A DNA stretch of 22,706 nucleotides from Candidatus Alloscillospira gallinarum (GCA_904420055.1 CAJFTV010000019.1:1-22706), one strand, 5' to 3'. Positions 1 to 7,288 are shown, counted from the stretch's first letter. Notes: generated from the letters alone by a model not told the origin. Numbers and translations: made by a program.

Positions 1-1
1 A

Positions 2-82
2 TACAGGAGAAAGGTGCGGGACATGTCCGACTTTCTCATGAGGGACAGCCGCCGTTATGACGGCGGATTTGAATTGTACTGA
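2..82 (+). CDS. C-terminal 26 residues of an upstream gene (partial)
   Basis: An open frame enters from the left edge and ends at TGA 80-82. The 26 visible residues are charged and end in a DGGFELY tail. I do not recognise the family. The stop lies 10 bases before the GTG start of the LysM baseplate gene, so it is almost certainly the preceding gene of the same tail-module operon. In PBSX-type modules the tape-measure gene occupies that position, but nothing in these residues proves it. Confidence 0.6.
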   Translation, partial: YRRKVRDMSDFLMRDSRRYDGGFELY

Positions 83-92
83 GGTGATAACG

Positions 93-653
93 GTGAATTT
101 AGCGCCAATGAGCTTTAAAAATTACACATGGCCTCACAACCCCTCCACTTTTGAGGTGACAAACAGGCGTGTTTTGGCATCATATAAAATTCCTTTTGGA
201 AAGACGCTCATAAGGGACATGGGAAGGTCGTTCAGAGTATTTCGGGGCGAGGGGGAATTTGCCGGGGAAAACGCCTATGACAGCTTTAAAGAGCTGGAGG
301 AGATATTTTACGAGGGAACATCAGGGCTCTTGTCACACCCGGTGTGGAAGCAGACCCGTGCGTATTTTGCGGAGCTTTCCCTGTTTCAGGAACCTCGTCA
401 GGACTACGTGCGCTACACGTTTGAATTTTGGGAGGACGAGGGGATACAGAGCGGAGTGAGTGTCGTGAATGGGGACAGGCCGGGGACCGGAACTTCAGGA
501 GGCCACGGCGGCGGGACGTATACCGTGAAAAGCGGTGATACCATGTGGAGTATCGCAGCCGCTCAGAACATGACGGTATGGGAGCTTATGGAGAAAAACG
601 GCCATATTAAAAATCCCAATCTGATATATCCGGGGGATACGATTTACATTTAG
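93..653 (+). CDS. Phage baseplate/tail protein with C-terminal LysM domain (XkdP-like)
   Basis: Predicted 186-residue protein. The N-terminal ~125 residues (FKNYTWPHNPSTF onwards, with a conserved WKQTRAYF/Y..FEFWED stretch) resemble the XkdP-type / Mu gp43-like baseplate protein. A Gly/Thr-rich linker follows, and the last ~45 residues form a LysM domain (YTVKSGDTMWSIA ... NPNLIYPGDTIYI). LysM binds peptidoglycan-like glycans and is common in this protein of contractile tails, where it helps seat the baseplate hub. The start is taken as GTG 93 because GAGGTG at 81-86 is a good SD 6 bases upstream; the in-frame ATG at 57 lies inside the previous gene and has no SD. The next gene begins about ten bases downstream. 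Family-level assignment is solid for LysM and good for the baseplate role by context. Confidence 0.82.
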   Translation: MNLAPMSFKNYTWPHNPSTFEVTNRRVLASYKIPFGKTLIRDMGRSFRVFRGEGEFAGENAYDSFKELEEIFYEGTSGLLSHPVWKQTRAYFAELSLFQEPRQDYVRYTFEFWEDEGIQSGVSVVNGDRPGTGTSGGHGGGTYTVKSGDTMWSIAAAQNMTVWELMEKNGHIKNPNLIYPGDTIYI

Positions 654-665
654 GGAGGTACAGTG

Positions 666-1601
666 TTGACGGGTTATCTGACAAACTATGAGAATACGGA
701 ATTCCGTCTGCCGGAGCTTATAAGCTGGGAGATTTGCCACAGCTGGGGACTTCCCACAGACAGCTTTCAGATAGCGCTCGCCTACAGAGGGGACTTAGCG
801 TCCCTTCTTGGCAGCGCCACAAGGTTCCGCGGGGTGTATGGGGGCGGGACGGTGTTTTATGGAATTGTGGACGAGTATGAGATGGACTTTTCAGGTGCGC
901 AGTCACTGATACACATTTCCGGGCGCGGCCTTGGCGGCCTTCTCACAGACAACCAGTGTGAAAAAGCGGAGTTTGCCTTTTGCGGCATAGGCGATGTGCT
1001 GTCAAGGTATGTATATCCTCTGGGGATAAGCACAGCCGTGTGTGACGGCATGGCGTCTCTGTCCGGCTACAGCGTGGGGTCGGGAGCGAGCTGCTGGAGT
1101 GCGCTTGAACAGTTTACACGGTTTGCCGGAGGCATAACTCCCAGATTTTCCTGCGACGGGAGGCTAATACTTTCAAAGGGCGGGACAGGCAAAAAGCTCA
1201 TCATTGACGGAGAGAGCTTAACGGAGCTGAGGGTAAACGGCAGGCGATACGGCGTTATAACCGAGGTTCTTGTAAAGGACGCAGACGGCAGGCGGCAGCT
1301 TGTGACAAATAAAAGTCCAAAAATAAAGGGCAGTACAGCCCGCAGAGTAGTCTCTGTGCCGCGAAAAACCTCCTGGGACGCCATGCGTTACACGGGTAAA
1401 TATCAGATAGATAAGTCCATGGAGGACAGTTTTGCGGTGGAGGTTACGATCTGTACTCCTTTCGCGGCTTTTCCCGGTGATGCTGTGGTGCTCAGTGTAC
1501 TGCCGGAGATAGATGGGGAGTATTTTGTCCGGGAGAGCATCTCGTCTGCCGGAGAAAACGGAGCAGAGACAACACTGACGCTTGTGAATAGGGAGAACTG
1601 A
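666..1601 (+). CDS. Phage late control gene D / baseplate hub protein (XkdQ-like)
   Basis: About 311 residues, close to the usual length of gpD/XkdQ hub proteins. The N-terminal half carries the RFRGVYGGGTVFYGIVDEYE beta-domain and the middle has the typical 'GRGLGGLLTDNQCE' stretch, in which the hub describes a local coordinate system. The C-terminus ends in beta-rich 'YFVRESISSAGENGAETTLTLVNREN'. The hub sits at the centre of the baseplate and carries the spike V protein encoded next. GGAGGT at 654-659 lies 6 bases before TTG 666 and only 3 before GTG 663; both starts are in frame and the two differ by one residue. The stop TGA at 1599-1601 is one base from the next ATG, so the genes are tightly coupled. 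Confidence 0.82.
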   Translation: MTGYLTNYENTEFRLPELISWEICHSWGLPTDSFQIALAYRGDLASLLGSATRFRGVYGGGTVFYGIVDEYEMDFSGAQSLIHISGRGLGGLLTDNQCEKAEFAFCGIGDVLSRYVYPLGISTAVCDGMASLSGYSVGSGASCWSALEQFTRFAGGITPRFSCDGRLILSKGGTGKKLIIDGESLTELRVNGRRYGVITEVLVKDADGRRQLVTNKSPKIKGSTARRVVSVPRKTSWDAMRYTGKYQIDKSMEDSFAVEVTICTPFAAFPGDAVVLSVLPEIDGEYFVRESISSAGENGAETTLTLVNREN

Positions 1602-1602
1602 C

Positions 1603-1962
1603 ATGTGGCTTTCATACAGAAAGAATATAGACGTTGAGAAAAATGAGACGGGTTTGGTGACAATTCCGGGCGAGGGGTGTGCGGTTCTGGCGGAAGCGGA
1701 GCTGCGGGACTGCACACTTCTTTCCCCGGGAGGGTACTACTGGAGCCCGGATTACGGGGACCAGGTCATGGTATTGCCCGCCGGGGGAGAAAGGGCAATA
1801 GCCGGGGTAATCTCCGCCGGGGCAGAGATACAGCCGGGAGAGGTTTACATAAAATCAAAGGGCGGCAGCGCCATATACCTGAGAAATGATGGGACTGTGC
1901 TAATAAAGGGCAATGTCGTTGTAGATGGGAGCATAACGGAATATGGAAATGAAAATAGTTGA
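1603..1962 (+). CDS. Phage baseplate assembly protein V (short spike, gpV/gp45-like)
   Basis: A 119-residue protein. The central part (GGYYWSPDYGDQVMVLPAGG, then ERAIAGVIS) has the look of the OB-fold of gpV/gp45 spike proteins. The tail (GEVYIKSKGGSAIYLRNDGT VLIKGNVVVDGSI) has the alternating V-I-K-G pattern of a short triple-stranded beta-helix. It would form the membrane-piercing tip carried by the hub. It is short for the family, with a minimal helix and no extra tip domain. GGGAG lies 7 bases before ATG 1603. The 3' end overlaps the next gene by 20 bases. The main alternative is the XkdR-like DUF2577 group, which occupies the same operon position, but the beta-helical end favours V. Confidence 0.75.
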   Translation: MWLSYRKNIDVEKNETGLVTIPGEGCAVLAEAELRDCTLLSPGGYYWSPDYGDQVMVLPAGGERAIAGVISAGAEIQPGEVYIKSKGGSAIYLRNDGTVLIKGNVVVDGSITEYGNENS

Positions 1963-2299
1963 CGGCGACTATGTGAAGGACATATGGGGCGGCTTTGAGA
2001 CGGTTGCGGGGGATAACGAGACATTAGCTCGGATACTCTATAAGCTGCAGTGCAGAAGGGGTGGGTTTGCGCCGTTTCCGGAGCTTGGAAGCAGAATGTA
2101 TCTGCTGTTTCGGGAGAAAAAGGCTGACCGCGACTCTGCTGCCGCCAGATATGCAGCGGAGGCGCTGATAGACGAGCCCGGGGCATATGTCACCGGCGCC
2201 AGTGTGACAGAACTTGACGGGGAACGTCTGGCGGTGCGGGTATGTGTGGACATTGAAGGCGTCAGTACAGTGATATCGCAGGAGGTGACAGGAATATGA
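1943..2299 (+). CDS. Baseplate wedge protein W (gp25/XkdS-like)
   Basis: A 118-residue protein with the gp25-type layout: short N-terminus, 'GDNETLARILYKLQCRRGGFAPFPELGSRMYLL' (the conserved arginine-rich, glycine-rich turn followed by EPFPELGS-like motif), then a helical 'AAARYAAEALIDEP' segment and a beta-rich end. gp25/gpW proteins are baseplate wedge components that nucleate sheath polymerisation. The first ATG (1943) overlaps the end of the V gene; a second in-frame ATG at 1949 is nearly as good, because neither has a strong SD, which suggests coupling to V translation. The stop TGA overlaps the ATG of the J gene (ATGA). Confidence 0.8.
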   Translation: MEMKIVDGDYVKDIWGGFETVAGDNETLARILYKLQCRRGGFAPFPELGSRMYLLFREKKADRDSAAARYAAEALIDEPGAYVTGASVTELDGERLAVRVCVDIEGVSTVISQEVTGI

Positions 2300-3354
2300 C
2301 GGCACAGGAGATTTTTGAAAATATGCGCAGCGAGTTTGCGGAAAATACAGGATATGAGATAAGCTCTGACTGCGACATGGCGGTTAGAATGTATGCCGCC
2401 GCAGTTCAGATAGAATCCCTGTATATCTACAACGACTGGGTTTTAAAGCAGTGCTTTCCGCAGACAGCATCAGGGGAGTATTTAGATTTCCATGCGGCTC
2501 TGCGGGGGACGGAGCGAAGAGCGGCGGAGAAAGCAGTGGGTGAGCTCAGTTTTTCCGTAAAAAGTCCAGCGGCAGCGGATATAAGCGTTCCGTCCGGAAC
2601 GGCGTGCATGACATCGGCGGGGGTAATATTTGAAACCGTGGAGAACGGAACCATAAAAACGGGAGAAATGAGCTGCACGGTGGCGGCCACGGCTGCAGAG
2701 GGAGGAGCGGCCGGAAACGTGCTGGCGGACACAATAGTTTTTATGCCAAATCCACCGGTGGGCGTTTATGCCTGCAAAAATGAGAGGCCTTTTTCCGGCG
2801 GAAGCGATGCCGAGGACGACGAGAAACTCCGGGCGAGAATACTTGAGCTGTACAAATCCCTGCCAAACGGAGCCAACAGGGGCTGGTACGAGAAAATGGT
2901 GTCTGAGATACCAGGTGTTGGAAAAGTGCGCGTAAGCCGCGGCACAGACGGCCCGGGAAGTGTGGATATAATAATTACGGGGGTGGACGGCATGCCCTCG
3001 GAGGAACTAATCGCACAGGTACAGCAGAGCCTTGAGGACGTGAGAGAACTGTGTGTTGACATTGATGTGCGCCGGCCTGATGAAGTGGAGAAAGAGATAG
3101 AGGTGGAAATTGAGACGGACACGGGGTTTGACAGACAGGCGGTTAAGGAAAATGTGACAGCGGCGCTTCAAAAGACAGTGAACAGCGCTGCGCTTGGCTC
3201 AAAGGTTAAGCTTGCGGACATTGGAGAGTGTGTATACCACGTACCGGGAGTTGCAAACTACAGGATTTTAAGCCCTGTGTCTGATATCAGTCTTGACTAT
3301 GACGAGATGCTGTCTGAGGACAGCATTGCAGTTGTGCTTCTGGGGGAGGAATAA
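2296..3354 (+). CDS. Baseplate J family protein (gpJ/XkdT-like)
   Basis: A 352-residue protein typical of baseplate J: N-terminal 'EYLDFHAALRGTERRAAEKAVGELSFSV' and 'VPSGTACMTSAGVIFET' segments, the signature 'GGSDAEDDEKLRARILELYKSLPNGANRGWYEKMVSEIPGVGKVRV', a 'GSVDIIITGVDGMPSEELIAQVQQSLED' middle and a C-terminal 'GVANYRILSPVSDI'. The protein builds the inner wedge of the contractile baseplate. The start ATG 2296 overlaps the stop of W and is preceded by AGGAGGTG about ten bases upstream. The stop is three bases before the next gene. Length is normal for the family and no frameshift is seen. Confidence 0.92.
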   Translation: MTAQEIFENMRSEFAENTGYEISSDCDMAVRMYAAAVQIESLYIYNDWVLKQCFPQTASGEYLDFHAALRGTERRAAEKAVGELSFSVKSPAAADISVPSGTACMTSAGVIFETVENGTIKTGEMSCTVAATAAEGGAAGNVLADTIVFMPNPPVGVYACKNERPFSGGSDAEDDEKLRARILELYKSLPNGANRGWYEKMVSEIPGVGKVRVSRGTDGPGSVDIIITGVDGMPSEELIAQVQQSLEDVRELCVDIDVRRPDEVEKEIEVEIETDTGFDRQAVKENVTAALQKTVNSAALGSKVKLADIGECVYHVPGVANYRILSPVSDISLDYDEMLSEDSIAVVLLGEE

Positions 3355-3357
3355 GCT

Positions 3358-3915
3358 GTGGGATACAGGGAATATCTCGCGGGTCTCCTGGCGCCTATGG
3401 GAGTATACAAATTAGACGGGGGATATGGTGCAGGTGAGCTCGCGGCTATAGGAAGCGCCCTGGACGGAGTGTGCCTTGAGACGGATACACTGCTTGCGGA
3501 AATTTTTTGCCAGACGGCAGAGGATTATGGGCTCACAGGGTATGAGAATCTTATGCCGATTGTGTACTTAAAGGACACCGTAACCGAAAGGCGGAACGCG
3601 CTTTTGAGGCTGCTGCAGGTTAACGATGCGTACACAACGCCGGCGTGTCTTGAGGATACCTTGGCGGCGTGCGGTATACCGGCGGAATTGACGGAGACGG
3701 ACACAAAGTACACGGTAATTGTACATTTTACCGGAATACGGGGAGAGCCGGAACAGCGGGTAAGAGACACGGCGGAGAGCATACTGCCTGTGCACATAAA
3801 TCCCATATTCACAAGTCCCGGCGTAACGTGGAACAGGGTGGAGGAGCTTTTTCCAACCTGGGACGAGTTTGACGGCTGCGGCTATACGGTGTTTGAGCTT
3901 TTAAAGCTGGAGTAA
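3358..3915 (+). CDS. Phage tail protein I / YmfQ (XkdU, DUF2313-like)
   Basis: A 185-residue protein beginning with GTG 3358, with GGGAGG eight bases before it. N-terminal 'YREYLAGLLAPMGVYKLDGGYGAGELAAIGSALDGV', then 'LPIVYLKDTVTERRNALLRLL' and C-terminal 'HINPIFTSPGVTWNRVEELFPTWDEFDGCGYTVFELLKLE'. Both the size and this order agree with the YmfQ/XkdU group, which ends the baseplate gene row in PBSX-like tails. In such modules a fibre gene normally follows; here the transcript runs straight into the rplL terminator region and only 36 bases later hits the hairpin at 3952. It is therefore the last gene of the module in this window. Confidence 0.85.
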   Translation: MGYREYLAGLLAPMGVYKLDGGYGAGELAAIGSALDGVCLETDTLLAEIFCQTAEDYGLTGYENLMPIVYLKDTVTERRNALLRLLQVNDAYTTPACLEDTLAACGIPAELTETDTKYTVIVHFTGIRGEPEQRVRDTAESILPVHINPIFTSPGVTWNRVEELFPTWDEFDGCGYTVFELLKLE

Positions 3916-3945
3916 AAAATGGGCTAAAAAGACACGGGAAAATGC

Positions 3946-3976
3946 AAAAAAGGCGCACGGCTTTAAACCGTGCGCC
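3946..3976 (-). terminator. Rho-independent terminator of rplJL (possibly bidirectional)
   Basis: Nine-base-pair stem GGCGCACGG (3952-3960) / CCGTGCGCC (3968-3976) with loop CTTTAAA. On the minus strand the stem is followed by six U (3946-3951), a clean intrinsic terminator just after the rplL stop. Read on the plus strand it is followed by TTAAGTGTGCTTTT, a weaker tract, so it may also stop the incoming tail-module transcript. Confidence 0.9.
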
Positions 3977-3997
3977 TTAAGTGTGCTTTTGATTAAC

Positions 3998-4375
3998 TTA
4001 CTTAATCTCGATTTCTGCACCGACAGCGGTGAGCTGCTCCTTAAGAGCCTCTGCATCTTCCTTGGAAACGCCTTCCTTGATCTTTGCAGGTACGCCCTCG
4101 ACAAGAGCCTTTGCCTCGGCAAGTCCGAGACCTGTGATGCCGCGAACTTCCTTGATAACCTTAATCTTCTCAGAGCCGAAGCTTGTCATGATAACGTCAA
4201 ACTCGGTCTTCTCCTCAGCTGCAGCAGCAGGAGCGGCTCCGCCGGCGGCGGGAGCAGCCATAGCAGCTGCGGACACTCCGAACTCTTCCTCAAGAGCGTG
4301 TACCAACTCAGAAAGCTCTATAACTGTGAGAGCTTTTACTTCTTCAATAAGAGCAGCAATTTTTTCGCTTGCCAT
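3998..4375 (-). CDS. rplL: 50S ribosomal protein bL12 (L7/L12)
   Basis: A 125-residue protein. The N-terminal dimerisation domain (residues 1-~33, EKIAALIEEVKALTVIELSELVHALEEEFG), the Ala/Pro/Gly hinge (MAAPAAGGAAPAAAA) and the C-terminal domain (EKTEFDVIMTSFGSEKIKVIKEVRGITGLGLAEAKALVEG) are all in the normal order and length. It forms the multimeric stalk on uL10 that recruits elongation factors to the 50S subunit. ATG 4375 has AGGAGG about nine bases upstream. It lies 38 bases after rplJ in the same transcript. rpoB, its usual downstream neighbour, is absent; a terminator follows instead. Confidence 0.97.
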   Translation of the reverse strand: MASEKIAALIEEVKALTVIELSELVHALEEEFGVSAAAMAAPAAGGAAPAAAAEEKTEFDVIMTSFGSEKIKVIKEVRGITGLGLAEAKALVEGVPAKIKEGVSKEDAEALKEQLTAVGAEIEIK

Positions 4376-4413
4376 AGTAATATTTCCTCCTGTAAGTAAT
4401 ATTTTTATTAAAA

Positions 4414-4935
4414 TTATTCAGCAGCAGCTTCTTCTCCGCCGCCAAGTTTTTCTGCAATCGCCTTGATGACGACAGCAAAGCTTGTAATAGGTGCGAGCAT
4501 TGTTCCGAGAACCTGAGCCTGGAGTACAGGCACGGCGGGGATAGAGGCCAGAGCGTTTATCTCATCCATGGAGATAACCTTGCCGTCCATAAAGCCGCCC
4601 TTGATTTCAAAGTGGTCGTCGAATTTGTCGGCGAACTCCTTGATTATCTTTGCGGGAGCAACTGCATCGTCCTGAGAGATTGCGATAGATGTTGTTCCGT
4701 TTAAAAGGGAATCCAGCTCAGTAAGACCTACATTGTTAATTGCAAACCGTAAAAGCGTGTTCTTAACAACGGAGTAATCCACGTTGTTTTCACGGAGCTT
4801 ACGGCGCATCTCTGTATCCTCGGCAACAGTGATACCGGTGTAGTTTACGATTACGCCGGCAGCGGCAGACTTAATCTTTTCGGTAAGCTCTGCAACTATT
4901 GCCTGCTTTTCAGAGAGAACCTTTGCGTTTGGCAT
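4414..4935 (-). CDS. rplJ: 50S ribosomal protein uL10
   Basis: A 173-residue protein of normal family length. N-terminal 'PNAKVLSEKQAIVAELTEKIKSAAAGVIVNYTGITVAEDTEMRRKLREN' and 'VVKNTLLRFAIN' are classic uL10; the C-terminal helix 'VLQAQVLGTMLAPITSFAVVIKAIAEKLGG' is where bL12 dimers dock. ATG 4935 has GGAGGTG eight bases upstream. It is the first gene after an L10 leader, which this protein (as the L10-L12 complex) is known to bind in other bacteria to repress its own operon. rplK and rplA, usually just upstream, are not here. Confidence 0.97.
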   Translation of the reverse strand: MPNAKVLSEKQAIVAELTEKIKSAAAGVIVNYTGITVAEDTEMRRKLRENNVDYSVVKNTLLRFAINNVGLTELDSLLNGTTSIAISQDDAVAPAKIIKEFADKFDDHFEIKGGFMDGKVISMDEINALASIPAVPVLQAQVLGTMLAPITSFAVVIKAIAEKLGGGEEAAAE

Positions 4936-4974
4936 ACATTTTTCACCTCCGAGTTAATGATAATGCGTCCAAAC

Positions 4975-5076
4975 AAAAAACCTCCATGTCAAAGACATGA
5001 AGGCATAGCAAACATATTACTGTTGTGCTGTCCTCGGCAGGATTTACGGCTGCGCCACCTGCTGTCTTTGGAACGC
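4975..5076 (-). promoter_or_regulatory. Ribosomal protein L10 leader with attenuator
   Basis: The leader RNA between the promoter and rplJ carries the conserved L10-binding elements: on the minus strand CCAAAGACAGCAGGTGGC (complement of 5054-5071) followed by the GCCGTAAATCCTGCCGAGG-like segment (5032-5050). Downstream lies a hairpin at 4981-5003 (CCTTCATGTC/GACATGGAGG arms, TTT loop) followed by six U (4975-4980), which is an intrinsic terminator inside the leader. This is the expected arrangement for autogenous control by the L10-L12 complex through transcription attenuation. The pattern matches the family in detail. Confidence 0.9.
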
Positions 5077-5083
5077 AGAAATA

Positions 5084-5112
5084 ATTTTATCAGTTATATG
5101 TTGGGTTGTCAA
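5084..5112 (-). promoter_or_regulatory. Promoter of rplJ-rplL
   Basis: Minus strand TTGACA (complement of 5107-5112), 17-base spacer, TAAAAT (complement of 5084-5089). This is a near-consensus housekeeping promoter, with the start expected near 5076, immediately in front of the L10 leader. Confidence 0.85.
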
Positions 5113-5198
5113 CACATTTTTAATTTATTTTTACTGGAAATTTATCTGTTTTTATTTATAAGACCTAAATTTGTACGTTACGGTATATTATACACACA

Positions 5199-5236
5199 TA
5201 TCCCACCCTCGGAAATTTTTGCAGGAAGGTGGGATA
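5199..5236 (-). repeat. Inverted repeat downstream of the ArsC/Spx-like gene
   Basis: TATCCCACC (5199-5207) and GGTGGGATA (5228-5236) pair over nine bases around a 20-base loop. It lies 27 bases after the stop of the RNase J / ArsC-like operon, where a terminator would be expected, but neither strand has a good U tract after the stem. Terminator, 3'-end stabiliser or protein site are all possible. Confidence 0.4.
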
Positions 5237-5262
5237 AATATTTTGTGTACTCTGCTTTTAGC

Positions 5263-5595
5263 TCAATCCCACTCTTTCCAGATGTCCGGGCAGAAGCCGA
5301 CAGTGGCTTTTTTGCCGTTTCGCACGATGGGCGTCTTAATCAGAGACGGATCCTCCAAAAGCTTTTCCTCCACGTCGCTGTCGTAGGCGAGATACTTAAT
5401 TAAGTCATATCCGCGGGCCTTTTCGTCAATCATGGCCTCAAGGCCTACGGCGTTTTTCACGCTGTTAAATTCGCCGCGGCTCATACCGTAGCGCAGAAGG
5501 TCAATGCTCTGAAACTTTATGCGGCGCTCTTTAAAATAGCGCTCTGCCTTTTTTGTGTCAAAGCATTTTGACTTGCCAAAAATCTGTATATTCAA
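5263..5595 (-). CDS. ArsC/Spx-family thioredoxin-fold protein
   Basis: A 110-residue protein. The N-terminal beta-strand leads into 'KSKCFDTKKAERYFKERRIKFQSIDLL', with a single active-site-type cysteine (Cys11) where Spx and YffB/ArsC relatives have CxxC or Cx3-5R. 'TPIVRNGKKATVGFCPDIW' supplies the cis-Pro loop (Thr-Pro). Family members are arsenate reductases or RNA-polymerase regulators (Spx); the lone Cys and the missing second Cys argue against classical Spx, so substrate and function are open. Start is TTG 5595: an in-frame TAA sits directly upstream and GAGGTG (5605-5610) is nine bases before it. It lies six bases after the RNase J stop, so the two genes are co-transcribed. Confidence 0.8.
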   Translation of the reverse strand: MNIQIFGKSKCFDTKKAERYFKERRIKFQSIDLLRYGMSRGEFNSVKNAVGLEAMIDEKARGYDLIKYLAYDSDVEEKLLEDPSLIKTPIVRNGKKATVGFCPDIWKEWD

Positions 5596-5601
5596 TGTGC
5601 A

Positions 5602-7260
5602 TTACACCTCGTTTATGACAGGCAGTATCATGGGGTTGCGTTTTGTCTTTTTGTAGAGGAAGCTGGAAAGGTCATTTTTGACAGCGCCCTTCAGCGTAGT
5701 CCAGTCTGTAACCCGCTGGAGCGAGCAGTCATAAAGCGTGTCCATGACAACCTCTTTAAGCTGGTTTATAAGGTCTTCCGCCTCTTTCACATAGATAAAG
5801 CCGCGGGTAATTATGTCCGGAGGTGACATCACGCTGCCGTCCTCAGCTGAGAGAGTTATAAACACCACAAGCATACCGTCCTGAGCCAGGTGCTTTCTGT
5901 CCCGGAGCACCATTGCGCCGACATCGCCCACACCGGTGCCGTCCACAAGGACAGCCCCTGAGGGCACGGTGCCGTTTTTGCGTATACTCCGTGAACTGAG
6001 CTCAATCACGTCGCCTATGTCGGAAATTACAATATTGTTTGGCTTTATGCCCATCTGCTGCGCCAGCTTTGCGTGAGTGCAGAGGTGGCGGCGCTCTCCG
6101 TGAAGCGGAACGAAGAACTTTGGCTTTATAAGTGCCAGCATGAGCTTTAACTCCTCCTGACAGGCGTGGCCTGACACGTGGATATTGGTCCTCTTGTCAT
6201 ATATGACCTCGGCGCCGCGTCGGAACAGCTCATTTATTACCTTGGAGACCGTCTTTTCATTTCCGGGTACGGCGGAGGCGGAAATTATAACCCTGTCTCC
6301 CGCCTTTATCTCCAGCTGCTTGTGACCGGAGAAGGCCATTCTGTACAGGGCGCTCATGGGCTCTCCCTGGCTGCCGGTGGTCATTACCACGACTTTTTCC
6401 GGAGGCAGGTTCTTTATCTGGTTAAGCTCCATCAGTACGCCTTTAGGAGGGTCAACATATCCCAGCTCAATTGCGATTTTCAGATTGTTTTCCATACTGC
6501 GGCCGGTGACGGCAACCTTTCTGCCGAATTTGGCGGCGCAGTTTAAAACCTGCTTCATTCTGTCCACATTGGAGGCGAAGGTGGTTATTATAATTCGCTG
6601 GTTGCAGCCGGCAAAAAGCTCTTCAAACCGTGCGCCTACTTTGCGTTCAGAGGGGCAGTAGCCCGGCGTCTCCACGTTTGTGGAGTCGGACAGGAGGGCA
6701 AGTACTCCCTTTTTTCCCAGCTCGCCGAAACGGGCCAGGTCAATCATCTCGCCTGTCACAGGAGTGGTATCTATCTTAAAGTCTCCTGTGTGGACAATCA
6801 TTCCCACAGGGGTTTTTATCGCCATGGCGACGGAGTCGGATATGCTGTGGTTTGTGTGAATAAACTCCACGCGGAAGCAGCCGGCCTTAAAGCTCTCGCC
6901 GGCCTCAAGTGTTATAATATCAGCCTTGTTTAAAAGACCGTGCTCGGCGAGCTTGCCGCTTATCAGTCCCGCTGACAGGCGTGTGGCGTAGATTGGGACG
7001 TTCAGCTCCCGCAAAAGATATGGAATGCCGCCTATGTGGTCCTCGTGCCCGTGAGTTATTGCCACGGCCCTGACCTTTGACTTGTTCTTGATAAGGTAGG
7101 TGAAATCCGGTATTACCAGGTCAACGCCGTACATGTCGTCGTCAGGAAAGCCGAGACCGCAGTCCACAACGAGGATATCGCCTCCGTACTCGTATACCGT
7201 GAGGTTTTTGCCAATCTCATTCAGACCGCCAAGTGAAATAATTTTAAGTTTTTCTGCCAT
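5602..7260 (-). CDS. rnj: Ribonuclease J
   Basis: A 552-residue protein, the normal length of RNase J. The metallo-beta-lactamase core has 'THGHEDHIGG' (His70, His72, Asp74, His75, metal ligands) and 'HTGDFKID'. A beta-CASP domain follows, then 'IHVSGHACQEELKLMLALIKPKFFVPLHGERRHL' and a C-terminal domain. It is the 5'-3' exonuclease/endonuclease central to Firmicutes mRNA decay and rRNA maturation. The ATG at 7260 (MAEKLKIISLGGLNEIGKN) is chosen over an extension to 7311 because family members begin here and GGAG lies ten bases upstream. Whether it is J1 or J2 cannot be told from one copy. The leader contains a 23-base segment repeated before the DivIVA-like gene. Confidence 0.95.
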   Translation of the reverse strand: MAEKLKIISLGGLNEIGKNLTVYEYGGDILVVDCGLGFPDDDMYGVDLVIPDFTYLIKNKSKVRAVAITHGHEDHIGGIPYLLRELNVPIYATRLSAGLISGKLAEHGLLNKADIITLEAGESFKAGCFRVEFIHTNHSISDSVAMAIKTPVGMIVHTGDFKIDTTPVTGEMIDLARFGELGKKGVLALLSDSTNVETPGYCPSERKVGARFEELFAGCNQRIIITTFASNVDRMKQVLNCAAKFGRKVAVTGRSMENNLKIAIELGYVDPPKGVLMELNQIKNLPPEKVVVMTTGSQGEPMSALYRMAFSGHKQLEIKAGDRVIISASAVPGNEKTVSKVINELFRRGAEVIYDKRTNIHVSGHACQEELKLMLALIKPKFFVPLHGERRHLCTHAKLAQQMGIKPNNIVISDIGDVIELSSRSIRKNGTVPSGAVLVDGTGVGDVGAMVLRDRKHLAQDGMLVVFITLSAEDGSVMSPPDIITRGFIYVKEAEDLINQLKEVVMDTLYDCSLQRVTDWTTLKGAVKNDLSSFLYKKTKRNPMILPVINEV

Positions 7261-7265
7261 ATTTT

Positions 7266-7288
7266 TTAATCTCCATTCTGCCGCTGAA
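7266..7288 (-). repeat. Shared leader segment, copy 1 (RNase J)
   Basis: A 23-base segment just upstream of the RNase J start, containing the SD (GGAG). It is identical to 15021-15043, in front of the DivIVA-like gene, and nearly identical over 20 bases to 8641-8660, in front of recR. Confidence 0.8.

Noticed and set aside
3983..4466. Open frames antisense to rplL (plus strand)
   Set aside because: They mirror the Ala/Glu-rich rplL gene and have low-complexity Cys/Ser content; rplL itself is certain.
5187..5192. TATAAT-like box on the minus strand upstream of rplJ
   Set aside because: No acceptable -35 at 16-18 bases; the promoter at 5084-5112 is far better and fits the L10 leader.
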